Positions 23,400-35,052 of a DNA stretch of 64,000 nt are shown one piece after another. This DNA is from Prorocentrum cordatum (taxonomy: Eukaryota > Sar > Dinophyceae > Prorocentrales > Prorocentraceae). Numbering within the stretch: position 1 is the first letter of the stretch; every line of letters starts with the position of its first letter. A program made the position numbers and the translations under genes. The notes under the pieces were generated by a model. That model was not told where the DNA came from. It made no database searches and saw nothing but the letters and a program-made list of their open reading frames with translations. The DNA lies in assembly GCA_963575745.1 (NCBI GenBank), contig CAUYUJ010018713.1, positions 73,945 to 137,944 of the forward strand, written 5' to 3'.

Positions 23400-24955
23400 G
23401 ATCCCAGCCACCCCCAGTAGTGCAGGAACGCAAGAGCGATGGCAGAGAACAGCAACCTTGGGGCTGGTCCCCAAACGAAGTAAGAGCGAAAGGAAGAGTG
23501 GCAGTGCAACGTGTGCAATCCTTGGGTTGCTACCCTTGCTACCCTTGTTGCTACCCCTCCTCTTCGCCCTACTCCGATTCCTCCTCCATCCTCCCCCTCT
23601 TGGGGCATGACGTCTTACCCAACCCTGTATTTCGCTACATGGTTCTCCACATCCCTGATCAAGGCAACTCGTCTGGGCGCCGTGTCTGGATGGACTGGTT
23701 GGGTTACACGAAGCGTCTCAAATTCTAACGGCGAGCTTTCCCTTGAGGTCTCTCAGGCCTCCTCTGGGGTTTTCCACTTTGCCTGATGTGATGTGTGCGC
23801 GCACTGACTGCCATACCACCGCTCACCACCACCTCCTCCTCCGCTCCTGCTGATGCTGTTCGTCCTCGTCCTCATCCTTCCTCCTCCTCCTCCGTTTCCT
23901 CCTGCTCATCCGCCACCTCCTGCTCCAACGTTCGCAGCTCTCCATTTCCGACTGCACATAACACGAATGGGTACGGGCACTTTATTAACATTCCAAGTGC
24001 TCTATGACACGCGCCCGCGGATAGACAAGGAATCGGCGCAAGGGCAAAGGCCGGCGGGTGGCAGGGGCAGGATGCCAGGTATGGCGCCACCGCGCCCAGC
24101 TTCGCCTCCTCCCCCTCGCCCTCGCCGCTCGTGTCTACTCATCCCTCCTGGCCCCCCCCCCCCCGCCCCTCGCCCTCCGCGAGCCCCGTGCCCAGCCACC
24201 TCCTCCGGCCGGGGGGCGCCCGCGCACCCCCCCGGGGTGCCCTCCCGGGGAGGCCGACGCCGCTCCCCGGCCTCCGGCGGGGGCCCCCGGCGGGGGGTGC
24301 CGGGTCGGCCCGCCGCGCCGGGGCCGTCCCCGCTCCCCCCCCCCCCCTGCTGCATTTGGTCCACGCTCCCGCGTGCGGGGTGGCGGGTTTCTGCTCGGGC
24401 GCGGCCCCTTCTGGCCTCGGGCCCGTGGAGCCTGCGCCCGCCAGCTCCTCGGAGCAGGAACGTCCAGGCACCCCCAGGGGGCCTCGAGGAGCCTCCGCGG
24501 ATCCGCGGCCCCTCGCCCCCCGTCGTGGTGGTGGTCCGCCTCCGACTCGGTCGGATCAAAAGTGCTCGCATGTCAACCCAGCCCCTGAAATGCCATCCTG
24601 TCTGCCGCGCAGTGCTCTTCCACTTGGTTGTCGGACCTGAACTTCATGGCTTCGACGCGGGCGTGCTGGCGCAGCAGCTGCCTAGGGCACGGCGACCCCG
24701 CTCTTCGCCTCGTCCACTTCTCCCCCTCCTCCCTCCTCCCCTCCTCGCTTCCCACTCCTTCCCCTTCCCTCTCCCCTCCCTCATTGATACACTCCGCCTC
24801 CTTCCTGCGCGTCCGTTTCTTCCTCTGTCAGGCACGCCTCGAAGCTGGACTGTTGACCCAAGTCCTAGCAAGGATGGTCCTAGCTGACTTGCCCAGCTTC
24901 TTCCGCGCGCCTGCGCCCCCCCAGGCGATCGTACGGGCACGCAGCCGCGGAGGCC
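23400..24955. other. intergenic, no gene recognised
   Basis: GC-rich, with short CCT runs. Overlapping open frames exist on both strands, but no domain or shared repeat was recognised. Confidence 0.35.
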
Positions 24956-24959
24956 CCAC

Positions 24960-25255
24960 TACTGGGATGACCGTGGGGGGTTCTAAATGGATAGGGGGGT
25001 TACAAGTGGATGCCCAGGTGGGTTATATCTGGCCCAACCTGGCTTATAAGTGGGTTACAAGTGCCCTGAGTAGCTTAGGGGGGGTAACGATCTGGGCTAG
25101 GTGGGCTCCGCCCGCTTAGCCGAGTTATCGATCCCTCCTAAGCTACTTAGGGCACTTGTAACCCACTTATAAGCCAGGTTGGGCCAGATATAACCCAACT
25201 TGGCATCCACTTGTAACCGCCCTATCCATTTAGAACCCCCCACGGTCATCCCAGT
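24960..25255. mobile_element. 296-bp fold-back (long inverted repeat) element
   Basis: TACTGGGATGACCGTGGGGG at the left end is the reverse complement of the right end. Arms of about 130 bases pair with few mismatches (GGTTACAAGTGGATGCC, GGTTATATCTGGCCCAACCT, GCTTATAAGTGGGTTACAAG) around a ~35-base centre. Both ends carry TA, consistent with a TA target. No coding capacity. Confidence 0.88.
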
Positions 25256-25519
25256 ACAACCCGCAACGAGCACCTCCTCTCCCTCCACCTCCTCCCCCCT
25301 CCTCCCCCCCCTCCCCTCCTCGTTCCTCGACCCTGACCCCCCCCCACACCGTGGCGTCCGGAGGCCCCCGGGCGGAGCTCTGCCCCCGCCCCCCCGCCCC
25401 TCTCCCACCGCGATTCTGCCTCCGCCCGCTCGAGAAGGGGCCCGCCCCGCGCCCTCCCCGGGCCGTGCTGGCAGGAATCGCAGAAGCTCGAGTGAGCAGC
25501 CGCAGCAATCTGGGAGGAG

Positions 25520-25592
25520 GAAGAGCAGGACAGGACAGGAGGGGGAGGAGGAGGAGAAGGAGGAGGAGGAGGAGGAGGAGGAGGAGGAGGAG

Positions 25593-25627
<35 letters not shown>

Positions 25628-25725
25628 GGAGGGGGAGGAGGAGGGGGAGGAGAAGGAGGAGGAGGAGGAGGAGGAGGAGGAGGAGGCGGAGGAGGAGGAG
25701 GCGGCGGAGGAGGAGGAGAAGGACA
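25520..25725. repeat. GGA microsatellite
   Basis: GGA/GAG triplets with GCG and AAG interruptions. Poly-Glu and poly-Pro frames across it are not genes. Confidence 0.9.
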
Positions 25726-25739
25726 AGCGCGCTGGGAAG

Positions 25740-27190
25740 GGAAAAGGGGGGGGGGCTGGGACAGAAGCTCACTGCAGAGCCCTGCGGCTGCGCGCACGGG
25801 TCGAGCACCCCGCCCCCCCCGCAACTCTCCGCGCAGAGGGGCACCGATCAGGGAGGGAGCCGTAGTGGTCGACTCGAAATCTGGTGCGTTGGCGGCTGCG
25901 TGGCCGTGGAGTGCCATGTTGGATGAGGCCGAGGAGGAGCTGCTCCGAAGTACCCCTGGCGCCTCCGCGCCGCGTTTGTTCCTGAAAGTTAACGCCTCCC
26001 TGTCCGAGTCTGAAGTCGAACGACGGGCGAACGCGCTGGCGAAAAGCGAACGACTGGCGGGAAGAGCAGTGGTGGTCGCTGTGAGCGGCTCGTCTGCGTA
26101 TCTGTCTACGCGTGTCAAGCTGCCTGCTTTATACTGGCTGATTGCTCTATCGCTGGTGCTGCTGCCGAGCCTCCGCCCATTCATTATCCCCATTCCGCCT
26201 TCCAGTGACACCCTCTCTGTGGATCGATGACATCTAAAATTGCTGCGCGAGTGCCCCCAAAGCCGCAAAGATGGCCCCAGGAAAGCACCAACTTCTTTGA
26301 GTCGCCATAATTATGCTTCTCGATCTTCCAACACGCCTGGGTAGAGTGTCTGGGTAGGGTGCTGGGGATATGCGATGCGTCAAGAATACATACGCAGACT
26401 TCTGCTCACTCTGCGCCAGATTGTCCTTTTTTCGCATCTGACTTCCCCTCCACTCAACCGCCTCATCCTCCTCTCAAGGCCAGCACTCTCTCCCGCCGCC
26501 TGCTGATCTGGCCCGACGAAGCTGTCCACAGCAGGGCCTTCAAGGCTTCTGGACCTCGCAGAGCTGACTCCTCGGCAGGCAGGAATGGTGGAATCCCAGA
26601 AAGCCAGAATAATGGATGTGGAAGAGGGTGAGATGAGGCGACGGTGGGGGTCCAAGTGAAGGGGCTACACGAACCAACGCAAACGGGAACAGACTGGGCA
26701 GACAATGTTCTACTGCACCCTCCCAGAGAAGCATACCAGCTTAGTTCATGCCAAGCGCGTTACTATCATTTGTCGAGCTTGCTGGTTAGGATGCTGACAT
26801 AATGAGCTCGACAAGTAATGTGTGCTTCATGTGATGGCGTTTTTTGTTGACTCCGCCACAGTGCTTTCAGCACGTAGCTGAGTGTCCCAAGGCTCATACA
26901 ATGTTATTTGTTGGGGGGCCGTCGGGTTCCTCGGGACCCAAGCCTTGAATTTGCCAGCAATCCTGGGCGCTCCTGGGCGTTTCCGGCGTTTGTCGCGTGG
27001 GCCACTGGGAGGCCAAACCCACCCAGATCGACTCCAACACTCCCTCAGGCTCGGGCACTCTTGGTAAACTCAAAGCATCATCCTGGAACTCGCTTTGGGG
27101 CCTCTCTCAGGCCGTCTTGGAGCTAGCCCGAAAAGCCACCATGAGCGAACACCAACTCACTGTTTTGTTAATGTCGCACACTCCGCTTTT
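25740..27190. other. intergenic, no gene recognised
   Basis: A plus-strand frame of 121 codons (25865-26230) ends in a hydrophobic stretch, but it is opposed by a longer minus-strand frame and shows no recognisable family. From about 26930 the CCAAGAGG-type degenerate repeat begins. Confidence 0.35.
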
Positions 27191-27195
27191 TATTC

Positions 27196-27225
27196 ATATG
27201 TGTGTATATATATATACACACATAT
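27196..27225. other. perfect 30-bp AT-rich palindrome
   Basis: ATATGTGTGTATATA followed directly by its exact reverse complement, a potential cruciform made of TG and TA steps. Confidence 0.85.
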
Positions 27226-27249
27226 AAGCGCTGCCAGGACGACCATACA

Positions 27250-27485
27250 GCCGCCTACAGCATGCCTAAGATGGCTTCCAAGGCCCTGGAAGAGGCCCGG
27301 GAGAATCGCAAGAGGCCCTCAGGAGGGGGCCCACGTGAGGAACTGCGATGTGTAGCCCTCCATCCAGGATGCCCCCGAGACAGCCAGCCAGCCTTCAAGA
27401 AGCCCCCCAAAGGCCCCCCATAGACTCACAAGAAGGTCCCAGGAGGCTCCAAAAAGGCCTCCAACAAACGCCAAGAGGCCTCTTG
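27250..27485. repeat. CCAAGAGG-type degenerate repeat
   Basis: Loose repeats such as GGCCCTGGAAGAGGCCC, CAAGAGGCCCTCAGGAGG and GCCAAGAGGCCTC. 27490-28200 beyond it has no recognisable gene. Confidence 0.5.
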
Positions 27486-28200
27486 TTCACGGCGCGGTGG
27501 CGGAATGGGCCGAAGGCCACTATAGACATTGTTCAAGTCTTCTCCGTAGTAGAGCGTAGAGCAACATTTCTGTTGCTGTTTTGCCTTCCCGTCGCAAGCC
27601 GATCTTCCAACTTCTGATCTTGACGGAACGGGGACAAAGACGGCAATGCCCTCCAAAACGCTTCGCTAGCACAGACCTGCAAACGGTAATCACCATAACC
27701 ACGTGACGACCGCGTTACCAAGCCGGCCCAGAAGTTCACTGGGCCACAGTCTCGGCATTGACTCCCAGGCACTGGAGCAAGCAGCGAGCTGAAGCCAGAG
27801 GAGTCACGGTGGACAGGCCAGAGCAAAGATAGCCCGAGGAGGCACAGTGGCACAGAGGCAGCTGCAGGACACCTTAGGCGAAGCTGGGCTGAAGGACTTC
27901 CGCGGAGAGCAGTCGAAGTTCGAGCATTCGGCTCCCATGTTCGGGACCTCGTGGACGCCGCGATCAGGGAGCAGGAACCGATCACGGTTGAGCGCATTGG
28001 TGGAGGAGCGCCGCGATCACGGTGGCATCCGCTACTTGCTGGCTGGCGAGACGCCAGGAAAACCGCGCGGCATCGCGCGCCTGATGGCATGCGGTATGCG
28101 GCGACTCTACACGGCGTGCAGGACGGGGCTCGCGGAGGATACCTCGCAGGTGCCGTGACAGTAATGCTGGGAGAACGCCGCGGGACCACACGAGGGCGGC

Positions 28201-28258
28201 AAAGGAGGAGGAGGAGGAGGAGGAGGAGGAGGAGGAGGAGGAGGAGGCGGAGGAGGCA
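28201..28258. repeat. GGA microsatellite
   Basis: About 18 GGA triplets. 28260-29100 beyond it is non-repetitive, with no recognisable gene on either strand. Confidence 0.85.
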
Positions 28259-29098
28259 CGCGGCGACGCGTCGAGTCAGGATGACGCAAGCGACGCTGGG
28301 CCCGCTGGGCCGGCGCCGATCGAGACCGGCGCGGTCGGCAAGGGCACGGCAGGAGGGCACGGCGGCAGGGCCCCGAAGGGAGGCGGCCCAGCACGCAGAG
28401 CGGCAGTGGCAGCGCGTGCCACGAGCCAGGCCACGGCGTGAAGGTGCGCCGCTGGAGACTGTGCAGGGGCAAGGGCGAGCGCATTTGTTGATTTCTGCAA
28501 TCCAATACTGTTTATGGTGAGCTTTAATCACGCTGCGTTCGCTGGTAAGAGTTTTAGGGATGTAGCTGCAATATCTCTATTGATGCACTTTGAGGGACCT
28601 CAACCATAAAAAAAAACACTCTCCAAGGACGGCGGCGTCGGCGCCAAAGGCAAGTCGATGCAGACAGGGACGCCTGGCCTGGCGGCAAGGTTCCCGGAGA
28701 CGCAACTCGGACACGACTCCGCCTGTCCACGAGGTCGTCGAGTGCAGGAAGACCTCGACGGCCGACATGGAGAGGTCTAGAAGGAGGTGAAGGACAAGGC
28801 AAACGATCGAAGTTGATGATCGGCGTGGTGACAACGGCTGCAGCTGGTGATCATCTGCGGCCACTGGAGGCCAACTGAGGCCAATATTGAGGTCGAGAGA
28901 GTCATGGGCGCCAAGGGGGCCACGCCCGAGATGCGTGTGAAGGCGAAGACTGCCACGACGTCCGAGGTGGCCGAGGCCCTGAGCGTGTCAGCGAGGAGCG
29001 AGGCGGGCCAGTCGCGGTGTACCTCTGGGCATGGCATGGCATAGCACGGATGCGCTTCCAGGTCGTGCCAGAGTGGCTGCAATGATGAGGTTGGAGAA

Positions 29099-29270
29099 GC
29101 TACGGCAGGTTCGTGTCTTGCCAACTCCGGCGCTGGTTCCTGACACCGCGGGTTTCGTTGAACCTTGAACGATCGGCCGCTTCCGAAACGTCAAGTCGTT
29201 CATCATCGACCGACTCTGGGTCGCCGGCGGCGTTCAACGTTGAACGCTGGCGGTGGGGTCGCCACTGGCT
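29099..29270. repeat. R-10 repeat, diverged copy
   Basis: CTACGGCAGGTTCGTGTC and TGGTTCCTGACACCGCG match the left half of the 35069-35184 inverted-repeat element. GGTGGGGTCGCC near 29255 matches its right half. GTTCAACGTTGAAC near 29232 is a perfect 14-bp palindrome. Confidence 0.55.
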
Positions 29271-29407
29271 CGGCTTCCAGAGTCGGATAGGCTCAACAGG
29301 AAACCAACATCATACCGTCTTGGATTCCTGCTGCAAGCCTGAGCTCCTACACACTAGGAGCACGAGTCGTTGAAGGAACGGATCGGGTCCCTGGCTTCCC
29401 TTGAAAT

Positions 29408-30316
29408 CCGCCGACCCTGTCGGCGTGTGGAATGGGTTGTTCTTCTCGTCCGTGCCTCCTTCCCTTTCCCACGTTCTCCGTCTCCTTCTCGTTCGTCTCC
29501 TCCTCCTCCTCCTCCTTCTCCTCCTCCTCCTCCTCATCCTCCTCCTTCATCTCTTCCTCCTCCTCCTCCTCCTCCTCCTCCTCCTCCTTCATCTCTTCCT
29601 CCTGCGTAAAGTGAATTGACTCGAAGGCTTTCCCCTTCCCTTTGTGCCCTTCCCCGGCCCGGGGGGGGGGGGCTCGGGGGACCCGGGGGATACCGGGGGG
29701 GGTGTCCCGGGGGGGGTCCCGGGTCAAAATACCACCTGCCTCCTCCTGTGGGTCCCGGGGGAAGCCCAGGGGGGTCCTGGGGGGGGTCCCCGGGGGGTCC
29801 TGGGGGGGTCCTGGGGGGATACCACCTCCTCCTCCTCCTCCTCCTCCTGAGCGTCTTTGCCACCTTCTCCATCTCCTCTTCGTTTGTCTCCCCCTCCTCC
29901 TTCTCCTCCTCCTCCTCCTCTCTCTCGTCCTCCTCCTCTCCTCCTCCTCCTCCCTCCTCCTCCTCCTCCCTCCTCCTCCTCCTCTCCTCCTCCTCCCCCT
30001 CCCCCTCCCCCTCCTCCATCTCGTCTCCTCCTCCTCCTCCTCCTCCTCACACAACCTCCTCCACACCTCCTCCTCTCCTCCTCCTCCTCTCCTCCTCCTC
30101 CTCCTCACACACCTCCTCCTCCTCACCACCTTCCTCCTCCCTCCTTCTCCTCCTCCTCCTCCTCCTCCTCCTCCTCCTCCTCCTACTCCTCACACACACT
30201 TCCTCCGCCTACCCTGGCACGTTGTCTTTAAGCTCCTTCCTGTGATCACACATCCCGTCGCCATCGACGGCCAAAACCTTCAGGGTCGGCGGCACCGGCC
30301 GTAAGGTCTTCACAAT
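29408..30316. mobile_element. TIR-2 composite element with CCT cargo, copy 1
   Basis: Left end CCGCCGACCCTGTCGGCGTG, right end CAGGGTCGGCGGCACCGGCC then GTAAGGTCTTCACAATA, i.e. a 12-bp perfect inverted terminus. The cargo is long CCT-rich tracts plus a GGGGGTCCC-rich block at 29660-29820. The same ends bound 42967-44356 and 50633-50924. Confidence 0.6.
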
Positions 30317-30323
30317 AAATGTT

Positions 30324-30480
30324 AGGTCGGGCGTGTCCCTCTACAGGGGGATTTTTGGCGAACCATTTTAAACATACGCAAGAAAACGAAAAGTATTCAA
30401 CAATGGTAACAAATCGTCCCCAGACTATTTTTTGACTATTTTTGAATATTCCTCCTGTAGAGGGACGGGCCCGACTTAAA
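30324..30480. mobile_element. TIR-1 introner-like element, copy E
   Basis: AGGTCGGGCGTGTCCCTCTA left end, CTGTAGAGGGACGGGCCCGA near the right end, 157 bp. Flanks TAAATGTT (30316-30323) and CAAATGTT (30481-30488) are 7 of 8 identical. It sits directly on the right end of a TIR-2 element. Confidence 0.88.
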
Positions 30481-30589
30481 ACAAATGTTGCTTCTGGACT
30501 GCCTCTCCGCCCCCGAACGTCTAAGACGGCCCAAGAAGTCCTCCAGAGGGACCCGAGATGATCCACAAGCCGGCAAGACGGCCCAAGAT

Positions 30590-30715
30590 TTAGCTCGGGC
30601 CTGTGCCCCTACAGGGGGTTTTGGACGAACAAATAAGAAATACCCCTCTAAATGGTTCCCAGACTTTTTTTTTGTTTGTGAACATTCCTCCTGTAGAGGG
30701 ACAGGCCCGACTTAA
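30590..30715. mobile_element. TIR-1 introner-like element, copy F
   Basis: The shortest complete copy, 126 bp: TTAGCTCGGGCCTGTGCCCC ... GACAGGCCCGACTTAA. Flanks CCCAAGAT (30582-30589) and CCCAAGAC (30716-30723) are 7 of 8 identical. Confidence 0.88.
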
Positions 30716-30742
30716 CCCAAGACGGTCCCACCCAAACTGAGC

Positions 30743-30975
30743 CAACGTGAGCGTTTTTTATTCGGCGTTTCGACAGTGGGCGGGAAGGGGGGGAGGGGGG
30801 GTTCTGGCTCTGGACCTCTGCTTAGTGCGACTGTTTGCAGCAGTGCGGCCGATGGAGGAGGGACCCCACCTGCTCGAAACAGGCGCCAAAAAAACACAGC
30901 CAAGTCTACTTCTGGGGGGGTGGAGGTGGGGTTTGGGGGCCCGTGCCGATCGGCAAAACTCGGCGGTGGACAAAC
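30743..30975. mobile_element. TIR-4 element, copy 2
   Basis: CTTAGTGCGACTGTTTGCA, CTGCTCGAAACAGGCGCC and GTGCCGATCGGCAAAAC align with 13297-13533 and 33203-33432. Confidence 0.68.
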
Positions 30976-31254
30976 CTCCCGTTAGTAGACCTCCCCTTAG
31001 TGACAACGGCCTGGGACCGAAACCGACGGACCCGGACCCGCAAAAATGACGGCCGCGACGCCCGATCGCGAACCGAAAGCGGCCAATTCCTTAATCGACG
31101 TGTCAGGGTAGGAAGTCTGTCCACCCCCGAAAAACAATGTATCAGCAAACACGCTCACAACATGGCCCAGAGGAGGCACCCAGAAGGGGCTCCACCGCGC
31201 CCCGAGTGGCCTGGGAGGGGGCCCCAGGGTGCCTCCGCGCCCAGGGTGACCCAG

Positions 31255-31434
31255 TGCAATGGGGGCGTTGACCTGAGAAACCCTAAATAAGGAACGAGGC
31301 CCCTTTTTTTCCATACGTTCTACTTCTGTTCCCATGGCAAACCAGGGGAAAACCGGTGGCAAGCGGTACAACAATCAAGGAACACCGAGCCCCTCCCCAA
31401 CGAAAAAGGTTCCTTCTTCAGCGCCCCGACGGTA
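31255..31434. mobile_element. TIR-3 element, copy 1
   Basis: GGGGGCGTTGACCTGAGAAA left, AAAAAGGTTCCTTCTTCAG and CGCCCCGACGGTA right, about 180 bp. Flanks TGACCCAG and GGACCCAG are 7 of 8 identical, suggesting an 8-bp duplication. Confidence 0.75.
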
Positions 31435-31734
31435 GGGACCCAGGAGGGCACCCTGACAGCCCCAGAAGGCCCCTGAAATGCCCCCCGTCTCTCCAGACAT
31501 TCGGCGGCTCAGGACTGCTCGCGGCAGATGTGTATGAGTTTCGTCAAGGCGTCCGCAGGCGGCCTCCCGCGACAGACGGCTCGGGGTGGAGTGCCGGTCC
31601 CGTGGAAGGGAGCTCCGAGGGCCGTTGACCCGGAAGAACCTGGCATGTCGGGCTGGGCTCCATCCATCTCCGTACCAGCCCTTCGAACCAGCGCCCATTG
31701 CCGCGACCCCGTGGCCGCGACCCGGTGCCAGGGT

Positions 31735-31870
31735 GGCCCTCTGGGCCGCCGTGATCCGGATCGGTTGACTCGGCCGAGGATCGACGGATCAGGCTCGACC
31801 GATCCGTTCGTCCTACTGTCGACGGATCAAGATCGGAATCGATCGATCAATGGATGTCAGATAATCAATT
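31735..31870. repeat. GATC/GGATC-rich cluster
   Basis: GATCCGGATCGG, GACGGATCAGG, GACCGATCCG and GATCGATCAATGG form a dense cluster of GATC words; otherwise non-repetitive. 31440-31735 before it has no recognised gene. Confidence 0.5.
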
Positions 31871-32097
31871 TCATTCTGTCGAATAACAGATTAAGGCTTC
31901 CTGTGGCGACCATCGGGAGAATGGCCCAGTGGACCTGGTCCCCCGTGCTGCCCTGGTCGCTTGGGTACTCGTTGACTGCCATCGTCGTGCTCAGCGCGGC
32001 GCCGCCCCCCCGTCCCCGGGTCGGCTGCTGGTGTGGCATATCCCAGTGGCCATCCCAGTAGCCTTAGAGAATTCTCGTGCGGAGAGGCGTGATGCAA

Positions 32098-32410
32098 AGA
32101 AGGAGGAGGAGGAGGAGGAGGAGGAGGAAAAGGAAGAGGAGGAAAAGGAAGAGGAGGAGGAGGAGGAGGANNNNNNNNNNNNNNNNNNNNNNNNNNNNNN
32201 NNNNNNNNNNNNNNNNNNNNNNNNNNNNNNNNNNNNNNNNNNNNNNNNNNNNNNNNNNNNNNNNNNNNNNGAGGGGGGATGAAGGAGGAGGAGGATGAGG
32301 AGGAGGAGGAGGAAAAAGGAGGATGAGGAGGAGGAGGAGGAGGAGGAGGAGGAAGAGGAGGAGGAGGAGGAGGAGGAGGAGGAGGAGGAGGAGGAGGAGG
32401 AGGAGGAAGC
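32098..32410. repeat. GGA microsatellite containing the assembly gap
   Basis: GGA/AAG triplets on both sides of the N run, so the gap most likely hides more of the same repeat. Confidence 0.85.
32171..32270. other. assembly gap (100 N)
   Basis: Exactly 100 N, a conventional placeholder length. True size is unknown. Translations across it are meaningless. Confidence 0.99.
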
Positions 32411-32514
32411 CATGGCGTCTGCTCCAGGTGGAGGAGCACAACACGGCATGCACATTGTCTTTTGGTGGTCTGCGCGGATTCCTTGGACCTGTGAGCCCCT
32501 GCCTGGCGCAAGGA

Positions 32515-32612
32515 GCGTTCGACTGTCGGCGCCGGAAGCGCCGCCAGGGGTGGCTCCAGCGCCGATCCAAGAAATCCGCGCAGAGCTCCGAGAATGTATG
32601 GTTCTGTAGTTG
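32515..32612. repeat. dispersed segment related to 45975-46050 (inverted)
   Basis: GAAATCCGCGCAGAGCTCCG resembles the reverse complement of 46000-46035 (GAGATCCGCGCGGAGCTC). Both would encode IRAEL in one frame (QEIRAELRE here, REIRAEL there). It could be a coding remnant. Confidence 0.4.
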
Positions 32613-33202
32613 TTTTTTTTTCCCCTCGAGGGAAGGAGGAGGCCGTGGCGCCTGCTCTGAACGAGGAGGAGGAGGAGGACGAGGAGGATGAGGAGAAGCA
32701 GCAGGAGGCGAAGGAGAGCCAGGAGCGGCGGCAGCTGCGGCGGCCGTTCCTCCTCGGAGACCGCCTTCGGCTTCTGCTGGTCGCGGGTGCCGGCCGGTGT
32801 TGACAGAGCTGGAGCCTGGCGAGCCGCCCACTAGTTCAAGTGCGCATGGGGCGACATTGACTTCAGAAGCATCCTATCGCAGCGATGAAACGAAGCCAAG
32901 ACAGGGAGAAATCCAGACCAAAACAAGTAGGGGATCTCGGAGAACCGGCGTTCGTCAGATGTATCGGGCGCCGCGGCCTGCTGAGAGCGTTCCGGAGCGC
33001 TCTGGAACGAGCTGATCCCTGTCCCAACCCCGCCCGAAATAAGATTCCGCTTGCACTGCCTACTCAATCGAAATTGCAGTTTAGTGCGGGAGTTCGGCGG
33101 GGCAGTCTGCGACGGACAGGAATAGCCTGTCACAAGTGCGATGGTCTTTTGCATGATGGCAGCAACGAGCGATCCGAGCGGAAATGCAGCTCAGCACTGC
33201 CG

Positions 33203-33432
33203 CATGGTGAACGTTTTGTTTTTTTCGGCGTTTCGACATTGGGCGTAAGGGGGGAGGTCTGGCCCTGGACCTTTGCTTAGTGCGACTGTTTTGGACTGTG
33301 CGTCCTATGGGGGAGGCTCCACCTGCTCGAAACAGGCGCCAAAAAGCAGCCAAGACCTACTCTAGGGGGGGAGGGGGGATGCGAGGGCCCGCGCCGATCG
33401 GCAAAACAAGAAATAACAAAAAGCTCACCATG
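33203..33432. mobile_element. TIR-4 element, copy 3 (best ends)
   Basis: CATGGTGAACGTTTTGTT at the left pairs with AACAAAAAGCTCACCATG at the right. The interior shares CTTAGTGCGACTGTTTTGGA and CGCGCCGATCGGCAAAAC with the other copies. 230 bp, no ORF of note. Confidence 0.75.
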
Positions 33433-33689
33433 ACGCTTGCATCTTCGATGTCTGGAGCAGCCGTTGCAACCTCGCTCGGAGCTGGCACGCTCGAAACTGG
33501 CGGAAGCCACACGCGCGCCCAACCGCGAGTCTGAGCCACCCCTCCTCGCGCGTCTCACCGCCTCTCCCTCTGCTCGCCATCGCTCGGACGCCCATTCCAC
33601 GTGCACTTCTCGGCTTCATGCGTGTTTTTGTTTGCCAGATGATCCTGGATGCTCCTCTCGAGGTCTCCTAGATGGGGTCGAAGTAAACG

Positions 33690-33850
33690 GGGGCGGAGGA
33701 TCGCACCGCATCTCCGATACATCGGCGATGCATCAGCGATGCATCGTCGACGTCGGCGATGCATCGGCGACGTCGACGTGGAGCAATTCGGGCTCCACAT
33801 CGAGCCTCATCGGCGATGCATCGGCAATGCGGCGCGATCCCCCGACCCCA
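33690..33850. repeat. CGATGCATCGG tandem cluster
   Basis: CGGCGATGCATCAGCGATGC-type units and GACGTCGACG words. GCATCGATGC-like words are self-complementary, so both strands look alike. Confidence 0.65.
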
Positions 33851-33973
33851 TCCGCTCCGACCTCATCCAAGAGGCCTGGGTCCTCGCTGGTCCTCGCCGA
33901 GGAAAAAACGCACACGCCCGAGCCATCCCTCCTCTCACATCTCACCGTTTTTCTCCCGCGGACGGCCCCAGGA

Positions 33974-34134
33974 TTAAGTCGGGCCTGTCCCCCAACAGGC
34001 CGATTCTGGACGAAATATAAAGAATGCCCCACACATGCTCCAAGCATACTTTAACATACCGAAGCAATAGTCCCCAAACGATTGTTTGACTATTTTGGAA
34101 TATTCCTCCTACAGGGGGACAGGCCCGACTTTAA
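33974..34134. mobile_element. TIR-1 introner-like element, copy G (perfect target duplication)
   Basis: TTAAGTCGGGCCTGTCCCCC left end, GACAGGCCCGACTTTAA right end, 161 bp. CCCCAGGA at 33966-33973 and again at 34135-34142 is a perfect 8-bp target-site duplication. Confidence 0.92.
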
Positions 34135-34274
34135 CCCCAGGACCTGCCCCCCAAAGCCGCATCCTGCCATCGCTCGAACGCCCCTTCCCCCGTGACATGC
34201 TCGGCGCCGTGCCCCTTTTTTTTGGCTCGCGGGAGTCTCCACGCTGCTCCTGGAGGGTCCTCGCCGAGTGCAGA

Positions 34275-34595
34275 GCCCTCCTCCTCCCTCCTCCTCCCCC
34301 CTCCCCTCCTCCTCCTCCTCCCCCTCCTCCTCCTTCCTCCCCACTCCTCCTCCTCCCCTTCCCTCCCCTCCCCCCTTCCTCATCCTCCTCTCTCTCCTTC
34401 CTCCTCCTCCTCTCCCTCCTCCTCCTCCTCCCTCCTCCTCCTCCCCTCCTCCTCCTGCTCCTCCTCCCCTCCTCCTCCTCCTCCTCCCGCTCCTCCCCCT
34501 CCTCCTCCTCCTCCTCCCCTCCTCCTTCCTCCTCCTCTTCCTCCTCCTCCTCCTCCTCCTCCTCCTCCTCCTTCTCCTCCTCCTCCTCCTCTCGG
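34275..34595. repeat. CCT microsatellite
   Basis: CCT/CTC triplets with CCC, TTC and TGC interruptions over ~320 bases. Confidence 0.88.
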
Positions 34596-34839
34596 AATGA
34601 TAAGGCGCTCCCAGCGAAAGGGTCGGGACTACTGGGGCCCTCGCGGTTGGCTGCGCACACGTCATCGATGTCGCAATCGGTTCCTGGGACGAGTTTTAGG
34701 CCGAACGGTTTCCCGTAAATTTCCCGACGCTCCAAGAGGACCCAGGAGGCCCCCAAGAGCGCTCCAAGACTGCCGTCGGCGAGCGAGCGCTCGCGAGCGA
34801 GGGGGGGGGGGCCCTGGGCCGTGCCGAACGGTCGGAGGG

Positions 34840-35045
34840 CGTGGGGAGGAAACGGAGGAAAGAGAAATACAGTGGAGGCCAGTCCACAAGAAACCTTCCG
34901 CAAGAAGCCCAACCCTGAGACCCCAAGACGTCCATCGACTTCTGGTGTGGTAGCGTCACGTTCTCAATAGCAAAACCATCGAAACCCAAGAAACCCAGGA
35001 CGCCCTGGAGGCAAGCAGGGTGTTCCTTGGCACGAGCCTCCACTG
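34840..35045. repeat. R-9 dispersed repeat, copy 2
   Basis: CATCGAAACCCAAGAAACCC, CCTGGAGGCAAGCAGGG and GTTCCTTGGCACG match 18960-19195. Upstream CGCAAGAAGCCCAACC is weaker. Confidence 0.7.
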
Positions 35046-35052
35046 TAGAAGA

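Noticed and set aside
25865-26230. 121-codon plus-strand membrane protein
   Set aside because: One hydrophobic stretch only, and a longer opposing frame covers it; no support.
29408-30316. Proline/serine-rich gene inside TIR-2 copy 1
   Set aside because: Frames are CCT translations in all phases, without unique flanking coding sequence.
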